Of a DNA stretch of 64,000 nucleotides, positions 58,773 through 64,000 are shown in pieces. The first letter of the stretch is position 1. Every line of letters starts with the position of its first letter. The position numbers and the translations under genes are program-made. This stretch comes from an uncultured Lachnospiraceae bacterium. GTDB taxonomy: Bacteria > Bacillota > Clostridia > Lachnospirales > Lachnospiraceae. The notes under the pieces were generated by a model. It saw only the letters and a program-made list of their open reading frames with translations. It had not been told where the DNA came from and did no database searches. The stretch is taken from contig CAIFEV010000008.1 in NCBI GenBank assembly GCA_903789615.1, forward strand, positions 41,635-105,634. Reading direction: 5' to 3'.

Positions 58773-59802
58773 AGGCAGACGGACGCGCCTGGCGGCGGCG
58801 CTGCTGGCAGCGGCGCTTCTTGCCGGGTGCGGAAACGGCGCTGGAAGTGCGGCAGAGAGCCAAACGACGGAAAGCGGTGCACAGCAGACTCTGAAGGCGG
58901 AGACGGCGGCCGCGCAGAGCACGCTGCCGGAGGAAAGCCTGGCGCACGGAGACGGCAGCGACCTGGCCGGCAGCCGGGAGACGGGAGACGGGAGCCGGAG
59001 TACGGCGTTTCTTGATATGGATTACAGCGTGCCGGACGGTTTTGCCGACACGAGGGATGACGTGGATTACGGCACGCTGGTTACGGGCGTCACCTATTAC
59101 TCGGCGACGGCGGGGGCGGAAAAGACATTTAACATTCTGTTGCCGGCCGGGTATGACGAGACAAAGAAATATCCCGTGCTCTATCTGCTGCACGGGATTG
59201 ACGGCGGGCCGCAGGAGTGGAGCGCGGCGCCGGTTCTATACGGCAATCTGGTGGCGGACGGGCAGGCGCCGCCGGCGCTTCTGGTGTTTGTGGACATGTG
59301 GACATCCGATACGGATAAGAACTCCGTCACGTCCGAGTCGGAGCGCCGGAAAATCTTTCACCGGTTTGCCGGAGACCTGGAAAACGATCTGATGCCGTAT
59401 ATCCGGAGCCATTACGCGGCGGCAGACGGGATGACCAGTACCGCCATCCTCGGCCTGTCGACTGGAGGAGCGGAGGCTGTGCACGATGTGGTGAGCATTC
59501 CGGGCGTCTTCGGATATCTGGGTGTGCTGGCCCCGGAGGCGGACATCTTTGAGGGCTCGCTTCTGGAAGCACCCGTGCTCCCTTCCGTCGCGTTTGATGA
59601 CAAGTCGCAGGCTCCGCTGTACACTTATTTTTGCGTCGGGGAGAAAAATGAGGAAGACCGCAGCAATCTGGGAAAGTACGAGCAGGAATTTGACGCGGCA
59701 GGGGTTCCTTACGCGGAATGCGTGATAAAAGGTGCTGACCACGACGCGTCGGTCTGGCTCGAAGGATTTTATAACTTCGCCGGCCGGATCTTTAAGGACT
59801 GA
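58753..59802 (+). CDS. Lipoprotein esterase (PF00756 esterase/feruloyl-esterase fold)
   Basis: The GTG at 58753, eight bases after GGGAGG, gives 349 residues with a proper lipoprotein signal (KGRRT, Ala/Leu core, lipobox LLAGC at about 20-24). It overlaps the TerB-like gene by 20 bases. After a 70-residue Ser/Thr/Glu linker comes the hydrolase domain with YPVLYLLHGIDGG, nucleophile in ILGLSTGGAEAV and His in KGADHDASVW. This matches extracellular esterases of the XynZ/esterase D type that remove feruloyl or acetyl groups from plant polymers. It should be tethered outside the membrane. Confidence 0.88.
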   Translation: MHSTNSKGRRTRLAAALLAAALLAGCGNGAGSAAESQTTESGAQQTLKAETAAAQSTLPEESLAHGDGSDLAGSRETGDGSRSTAFLDMDYSVPDGFADTRDDVDYGTLVTGVTYYSATAGAEKTFNILLPAGYDETKKYPVLYLLHGIDGGPQEWSAAPVLYGNLVADGQAPPALLVFVDMWTSDTDKNSVTSESERRKIFHRFAGDLENDLMPYIRSHYAAADGMTSTAILGLSTGGAEAVHDVVSIPGVFGYLGVLAPEADIFEGSLLEAPVLPSVAFDDKSQAPLYTYFCVGEKNEEDRSNLGKYEQEFDAAGVPYAECVIKGADHDASVWLEGFYNFAGRIFKD

Positions 59803-59820
59803 CCTTTAAAGACCGGCCGG
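59780..59820. terminator. Bidirectional hairpin between convergent genes
   Basis: CCGGCCGG...CTTTAAGG (59780-59797) pairs with CCTTTAAAG...CCGGCCGG (59803-59820). It spans the esterase stop codon. T and A richness is weak, so termination efficiency is uncertain. Confidence 0.6.
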
Positions 59821-59833
59821 CGGTGCAGTATTT

Positions 59834-60613
59834 TTAGTTGTGGCGGTCCTCACTGTGGTATACTTCGCAGAATCTCGCGACGTATGTCGGACGGAGGCCT
59901 GCCATGGTCAGGTGCGTCGTGTCGCCGAGGCGCAGGGCGCGGAAAGCGGCAAAGCCTTCCTCGCGCTCCTCGGAGTAGATTTCCGAGACGGAAGACGGAG
60001 AAAGGCATATGGAGTGCCAGAGCAGGAACGGCGAGCAGCCAAAGAGGTGCGACAGGAGCACGCAGCTCACACCGAAGTGGCAGAAGAAGGTCAGCGTTTC
60101 CGTGGTTTCTTTCTCAACCCGGTAGTGCCGGCCGTCCCGGACGTAGCCGTGTGCGGCGAGCAGCCTGTCCAGACCGTCCGTGACTTTTTTATAGAGCGGG
60201 ACCAGGTCGGAGTGCTTTGCGACGAGAGTATCCCGCCAGGCGTGGGGGTCTGTGTAGGCGGGGTGTGCCGTCAGGTACGACGGGACCATGTCCCAGACAA
60301 TGCGCGGCGGGAAGATGCCCGTCTTCGGGTCTGCCGTTGTCCCCGGGTAAGCCCGCTGAAGTTCCGGGCAGCCGTTCAGGTCAAGAGATGCCGGGAATTC
60401 CCGCAGCCAGTCAAGCGTTTCGGCTGTTTTGCCGGTTGCTTTCAGGCAGCAGGCGGCAGTTTCCTGCGCCCGCCCGAGCGGGGAGACAAAGCAGGTGCCG
60501 AGGCCAAGTTTCGGTGAGAGTGCTGCGAGGGCGGCGGCTTCCTTTTTGCCGGCCGCGGTCAGGACATCCTTTGTGTAATCGGGTTCCGCATGGCGGATGA
60601 GAAGAATTCTCAT
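59834..60613 (-). CDS. Histidine phosphatase (phosphoglycerate mutase-like) family protein
   Basis: The 259-residue protein has the RHG-type motif RILLIRHAEPDYT (His8 as phospho-acceptor, HAE instead of HGE), VSPLGRAQETA with the second Arg, and a later His in TFFCHFGVSCVL. It is a branch-2-like stand-alone phosphatase rather than glycolytic mutase. The substrate is unknown; small-molecule phosphates are usual. It is transcribed alone, convergent with the esterase gene and divergent from the PsiE-like gene. Confidence 0.88.
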   Translation of the reverse strand: MRILLIRHAEPDYTKDVLTAAGKKEAAALAALSPKLGLGTCFVSPLGRAQETAACCLKATGKTAETLDWLREFPASLDLNGCPELQRAYPGTTADPKTGIFPPRIVWDMVPSYLTAHPAYTDPHAWRDTLVAKHSDLVPLYKKVTDGLDRLLAAHGYVRDGRHYRVEKETTETLTFFCHFGVSCVLLSHLFGCSPFLLWHSICLSPSSVSEIYSEEREEGFAAFRALRLGDTTHLTMAGLRPTYVARFCEVYHSEDRHN

Positions 60614-60791
60614 GACGGTATCTCCTTTCGCCTGGCGGGGGAGAAGTTCCGGAAAGTCTGCGCGTTCCTTTCATCCCGCCATCAGCTGTACCATACCATA
60701 CCTTCCGGGAGAATGCGAGGCTGCGGATGCCTTTGCGAAAGGATGCCGCCATGCGGGCATGAGAAAATATCTCTTTAAAACAGACGCTCTC

Positions 60792-60800
60792 TGGTATACT
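60792..60800 (+). promoter_or_regulatory. Extended -10 promoter
   Basis: TGGTATACT (TATACT at 60795-60800) lies about 70 bases upstream of the PsiE-like gene; the -35 is weak (TCTTTA). Confidence 0.5.
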
Positions 60801-60867
60801 GTGATACCGGAAAGACGACTGCAGCACCCGGCAGCAGCCGCGAGGCGGAAGGAGACGATAACACCGG

Positions 60868-61326
60868 ATGAACAAATATCTTGAAAAACTGGCAAAGTTC
60901 CGAAAAGCCGACAAGAGGATGTACGATGCCTGGCACCTGATCTGTGATATCCTGGAATACATCTGCGTGGCGCTTGTTTTTATAGCGGTCCTTATCACAT
61001 TTGCCCACCTGCTCCCAGAGCTTGGAGATGTATTTTCGGGCAAAGGCACGCTGGAGCTGATGACCTTTCTGGAAGATGTGCTGACACTGGCCATCGGGAT
61101 CGAGTTCATGAAACTTTTCGCACATCCGTCCATGTCGCAGGTGCTCGAGACAGTCGTGTTCCTGGTGTCCCGCCATATGCTGGTCGGAAACCCGACTCCG
61201 ATGGAGAATCTCCTGTCCTCCCTGTCGATTATTCTGCTCGTCATGGCCTATCTGGCCGTGCGGCTGCTCGCAAAAAAGGCGGGGATCGCAAAAGAAGAGG
61301 AAAGCGGACAGGATTCATCGCTTTAA
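60868..61326 (+). CDS. PsiE-like membrane protein
   Basis: The 152-residue protein has four membrane segments with an ILEYICVALVFIAVLITF first helix and LTLAIGIEFMKLFAHPSM, the PsiE-family central block. PsiE is named for phosphate-starvation induction in E. coli; its molecular role is unknown. AGGCGGAAGGAGA precedes the start. The gene is followed 33 bases later by a YczE-like membrane protein, so the two are probably co-transcribed. Confidence 0.85.
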   Translation: MNKYLEKLAKFRKADKRMYDAWHLICDILEYICVALVFIAVLITFAHLLPELGDVFSGKGTLELMTFLEDVLTLAIGIEFMKLFAHPSMSQVLETVVFLVSRHMLVGNPTPMENLLSSLSIILLVMAYLAVRLLAKKAGIAKEEESGQDSSL

Positions 61327-61359
61327 AGACGCGGGAAACAGATTTGAGGGGAAAAGGAA

Positions 61360-62037
61360 ATGAAAAAGGGGATTTCTGCGCTTGTAAGCAGCGTCACGCC
61401 AAGGCGCTTCTTCGGAATGCTGCTCGGTAACATGCTCATCGGCACGGGGTCTGCGATCCTGCGGCTTTCGATGCTGGGGACGGACCCGTTCACCGGAATG
61501 AATCTGGGAATCGCGGGCTTTACGGGGGTGTCATTTATCATCTGCCAGACTTTGCTCAACCTGGCACTTTTTGGCGTGCAGATCCGTTTCGGACGGGATC
61601 TTATCGGCATCGGGACGATTGTGAACGCCCTGCTGCTCAGCGTCTTTGTGAGCACGGCGTATTCCGTCCTTCACTACTTTACCGGCGACCTGACGTCTTT
61701 TCCGGTCCGCCTCATCACCCTTGTCCCCGGACTTCTTGTCATCGGGCTCGGACTGGGACTCTATCAGGACGCGCATCTGGGCGTGGCACCGTATGACGCC
61801 ATTCCGCTGATGATCTGCGGCCGCTTTCCGAAAGTCCCGTTTTTCGTGTGCCGCGTGGCGCTTGACGGCGCGGCGACGCTGGTGTGTTTCCTGACCGGCG
61901 GCATCGTCGGCATCGGGACGCTGGCGAGCGCGTTCGGGCTCGGTCCCATCGTCAACACCTTTGACCGCCTTTTCATCCGGCGGCTCATGGCGCCGGACCC
62001 GGGACAAAAATACGGACGGAAAAACGGGGCATCCTGA
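61360..62037 (+). CDS. YczE/YitT-like membrane protein
   Basis: The 225-residue protein has five or six membrane segments. LGNMLIGTGSAILRLSMLGTDPFTGMNLG and YQDAHLGVAPYDAIPLMIC match the YczE group, whose members have LGxxPxD-type motifs in both halves. The C-terminus is basic. It is a relative of the protein at 24901. Nothing links it to a definite function. It follows the PsiE-like gene on the same strand. Confidence 0.84.
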   Translation: MKKGISALVSSVTPRRFFGMLLGNMLIGTGSAILRLSMLGTDPFTGMNLGIAGFTGVSFIICQTLLNLALFGVQIRFGRDLIGIGTIVNALLLSVFVSTAYSVLHYFTGDLTSFPVRLITLVPGLLVIGLGLGLYQDAHLGVAPYDAIPLMICGRFPKVPFFVCRVALDGAATLVCFLTGGIVGIGTLASAFGLGPIVNTFDRLFIRRLMAPDPGQKYGRKNGAS

Positions 62038-62058
62038 GATATATGCCAGGGGATTCCC

Positions 62059-62307
62059 TCACATCGGGCAGGAGTACGTGACGTCGTCTTCGTCGTCTTC
62101 CCTGCGGCCGTTTCCGGACACATACCGCGCGCGGTACGCCCGGTTGCACTCCGAGAGCTCCATTTTGCCGTCTATATAGGGCTGATACATGTCGATCATC
62201 GACTGGGAGCAGCCGCCGCAGCTGCTGCAGGTGTCCCCGCAGGAAAGAGACTCTGCCACGATGCGCTCCCTCTCTTCTCTTGTTGTCTCGGCTATCAGCA
62301 GTTTCAT
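62059..62307 (-). CDS. Small cysteine-rich protein
   Basis: The 82-residue protein starts at ATG 62307 with GGGGAGG eight bases upstream; longer in-frame sequence has no ribosome site. It opens MKLLIAETTREERERIV, and the middle contains SCGDTCSSCGGCSQSM, five cysteines that could bind metal. It continues with YQPYIDGKMELSECNRAYRARYV. Similar short proteins occur widely in Lachnospiraceae under uninformative names. No function can be given. It is divergent from the next small gene. Confidence 0.72.
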   Translation of the reverse strand: MKLLIAETTREERERIVAESLSCGDTCSSCGGCSQSMIDMYQPYIDGKMELSECNRAYRARYVSGNGRREDDEDDVTYSCPM

Positions 62308-62333
62308 CGCATATGCCTCCCCGATGTGTAAAT

Positions 62334-62361
62334 TTGAAATCTGATCACAACGTTGTATTAT
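62334..62361 (+). promoter_or_regulatory. Promoter for small-protein and CLC genes
   Basis: TTGAAA (62334-62339) and TATTAT (62356-62361) are 16 bases apart, about 45 bases before the gene at 62408. Confidence 0.6.
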
Positions 62362-62407
62362 ATCACAAGAAGAAAGCCGCCTGATTAGAAAGGAAAGAAG
62401 GTTCTGC

Positions 62408-62635
62408 ATGGCACAGTACAGCGACATCAATGACAGCGCGAAGATAGAGTTCCCGGTTCCTGAGGAGCTTGAACAGCACATGAAAAGGGCAGAGGAGTAC
62501 GACCTCGCCGGCAAATGGTGGCGGTACTCCGATGAGATCCAGATAATCGAAGACCTGGTGGAAAAGGCTGTCGCCGACGGAAAGATCACCGCTCTGCAGA
62601 AAGAGATCATCGGCGCGCGCTACCGGATGAAGTGA
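62408..62635 (+). CDS. Small protein of unknown function
   Basis: The 75-residue, acidic, mainly helical protein follows GAAAGGAAAGAAGG. Visible stretches are VPEELEQHMKRAEEYDLAGKWW and DEIQIIEDLVEKAVADGKIT; two tryptophans and no cysteine are present. It is not recognised. It ends 13 bases before the CLC gene and is probably co-transcribed with it. Ribosome site, promoter and codon use support its being real. Confidence 0.7.
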   Translation: MAQYSDINDSAKIEFPVPEELEQHMKRAEEYDLAGKWWRYSDEIQIIEDLVEKAVADGKITALQKEIIGARYRMK

Positions 62636-62648
62636 CGGCGGGGAAGGT

Positions 62649-63938
62649 ATGGATACACTCTTTGACAAATCGTACTACTACGCCGGTCTCACCAACATCG
62701 CATCCTTTGCAAAGCGCACTATCCGGTGGGGCGTTATTTCGCTTGTGATCGGGGCACTCTGCGGCTTTGCCGGCGCGGCATTTGACAGAAGTGTGGGGGC
62801 CTGCGACCGTTTTCTTGCCGAAAACCCGCTGCTCATCTGGTTTCTGCCGGCAGCGGGCCTTCTCATCGTCTTTTTGTACAGGCGTCTTGGCGTGGCCGGC
62901 CTCACGACCGACACCGTGATTCTCGCGGCCCAGCGCGGCGGGAAGATCAAACCGCTTCTGCTCCCCGCCATCTTCCTCGGCACGGCGCTCACGCACCTGT
63001 TCGGGGGCTCGGCCGGCCGGGAGGGTGCGGCGTTTCAGATCGGCGGCGTGATCGGCAACTGGACAGGCCGCCTGTTCAGGATGAATGAGAAGGAAATCCG
63101 CTTCATGACCATGAGCGGTATGGCGGCCCTCTTCGCGGCCATCTTCGGCATCCCGGTGACAGCCACGATCTTCGTGACACTGGTCATCAGCGTGGGAACA
63201 TTCTGGCCCGGCGCCATTTTCCCATCGCTTGTGGCCTCGCTCACGGCGTTCGGGATCTCCTCGCGCTTCGGCGTGACGGCCACGCACTACACGGTGAATA
63301 TGCCGGACGCGTCGGTCCTGATGCACCTGCGCATCATCGTTCTGGCGATTCTGGCGGCATTGGTATCGACTTTATTTTGTGACGTGCTGCATCTCACCGG
63401 AAAGGTGCTGCAGCGCGTGTTCCGGAACATGTATCTGCGCATCGCCGTCACGGGTTTTGCCGTCGCCCTGATTATGAATCTGCTTCACACGACCGCCTAC
63501 AGCGGCTCGGGAACGGGCCTGATTGCAGACGCCGTCGCAGGGAACATAAGCTCACCGGCCGTTTTTCTGCTCAAGATCATCCTGACGGCCCTGACGCTTG
63601 GCGCCGGATTCAAGGGCGGGGAGGTATTCCCGAGCTTTGCCATCGGGGCCGCGTTCGGAGCTTTCATGGGGCCGGTGCTGGGGATCCCCGCGGATTTTGC
63701 CGCGTCCATCTGCCTCGTGACTGTGTTCGGCGGCTGCTCCAACAGCCTTCTGGCGCCGCTTCTGCTCTCTGTTGAGCTGTTCGGCGGTCAGCGGCTCGGC
63801 CTGTACGCTCTTGCCTGTGTGATCGCCTATATCTTTTCCGGATATTCCGGCTTCTACTATAACCAGAAGATCCTCTTCTCCAAGTCGCGGCCGGAGCGCA
63901 TAGACATCAACACCAACGAGACCTATCAGGACGAGTAA
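62649..63938 (+). CDS. CLC-family anion transporter, probably fluoride-type (CLC-F) branch
   Basis: The 429-residue protein has about 11 membrane segments of the CLC fold. GGSAGREGAAFQIGG (near 118-132) replaces the common GKEGPxxH, and LTLGAGFKGGEVFPSFAIGAAFGAF (near 315) replaces the GxFxP block. The GREG and GFKGGE forms are those I associate with bacterial CLC-F fluoride/proton antiporters; the gating glutamate in GREG is kept. No fluoride riboswitch was recognised upstream. A chloride-transporting homologue cannot be excluded. It is the last gene in the window. Confidence 0.8.
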   Translation: MDTLFDKSYYYAGLTNIASFAKRTIRWGVISLVIGALCGFAGAAFDRSVGACDRFLAENPLLIWFLPAAGLLIVFLYRRLGVAGLTTDTVILAAQRGGKIKPLLLPAIFLGTALTHLFGGSAGREGAAFQIGGVIGNWTGRLFRMNEKEIRFMTMSGMAALFAAIFGIPVTATIFVTLVISVGTFWPGAIFPSLVASLTAFGISSRFGVTATHYTVNMPDASVLMHLRIIVLAILAALVSTLFCDVLHLTGKVLQRVFRNMYLRIAVTGFAVALIMNLLHTTAYSGSGTGLIADAVAGNISSPAVFLLKIILTALTLGAGFKGGEVFPSFAIGAAFGAFMGPVLGIPADFAASICLVTVFGGCSNSLLAPLLLSVELFGGQRLGLYALACVIAYIFSGYSGFYYNQKILFSKSRPERIDINTNETYQDE

Positions 63939-63948
63939 AAATAAAGGG

Positions 63949-63966
63949 GCTGTGAAAAAACACAGC
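63949..63966 (+). other. Small hairpin after CLC gene
   Basis: GCTGTG-AAAAAA-CACAGC is a perfect 6-bp stem without a T run. It may be a weak terminator or part of a longer element cut by the window edge. Confidence 0.4.
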
Positions 63967-64000
63967 GTATAAAAAGAAGAACCAAAGGTTCATAAGAGCC

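Overview
The window looks like a chromosomal segment of a GC-rich (estimated mid-50s percent) anaerobic Firmicute, most likely a gut Lachnospiraceae or Clostridium-cluster relative. The evidence is strong AGGAGG-type ribosome sites, frequent GTG and TTG starts, an intact T-box leader, PucR and CsoR regulators, a bile-salt-hydrolase-type enzyme, a high-molecular-weight-rubredoxin-type flavoprotein, and oligogalacturonate lyase and uridine/cytidine salvage genes. No rRNA, CRISPR array, prophage or intact transposase was seen. One tRNA gene, tRNA-Val(CAC), is present.

Layout. 1-2.4 kb: end of an oligogalacturonate lyase gene, then a T-box leader (best read as isoleucine) before a BASS-family transporter. 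2.4-4.4 kb: PucR regulator and a cytidylate-kinase-like protein on the minus strand. 4.8-19.5 kb: a long plus-strand operon encoding a three-subunit FAD/iron-sulfur amine dehydrogenase, two Asp/Glu-racemase-family proteins, a complete Liv-type ABC importer, a dipicolinate-synthase-A-like protein, two D-2-hydroxyacid dehydrogenases, an aminotransferase and an AEC transporter. It reads as an uncharacterised import and catabolic pathway for an amino-acid-like compound. 19.6-34.9 kb: metabolic and membrane genes, including a YgjP-like metallopeptidase, MalY/PatB-like PLP enzyme, citrate synthase, uridine phosphorylase, cytidine deaminase, ABC exporter, surface beta-helix lipoprotein, spermidine-synthase-like membrane protein and SstT.

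35-48 kb: nucleoside hydrolase with an ECF S component, aspartase behind a terminator-like leader, a decayed DAACS transporter, a CsoR-CopA copper module with two operator palindromes, a YitT protein, a decayed cell-surface glycan cluster (three gene fragments), and a choloylglycine hydrolase. 47.3-54.9 kb: two divergent operons. The minus strand has an acyl-activating enzyme, an acyl carrier protein and an acyl-ACP thioesterase. The plus strand has an FAD enzyme closely resembling polyunsaturated fatty acid isomerase, a retinol-saturase/phytoene-desaturase-like flavoenzyme, a ferredoxin-NAD(P) reductase fusion and a flavin-reductase/rubredoxin fusion. Together these look like a fatty-acid isomerisation or biohydrogenation locus and are the most exciting part of the window. 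55-64 kb: tRNA-Val, YdcF, TerB-N/C protein, lipoprotein esterase, histidine phosphatase, PsiE-like and YczE-like membrane proteins, two small proteins and a CLC transporter of the fluoride-type branch.

Intergenic DNA is unusual. Three spacers (about 35.2, 46.9 and 55.7 kb) carry clusters of imperfect palindromes built on CAGCNAAA...TTTNGCTG, next to unrelated short tandem repeats of 33, 62 and about 41 bp. Gene names and family assignments are made by reading motifs and by memory of the families; no database search was run.
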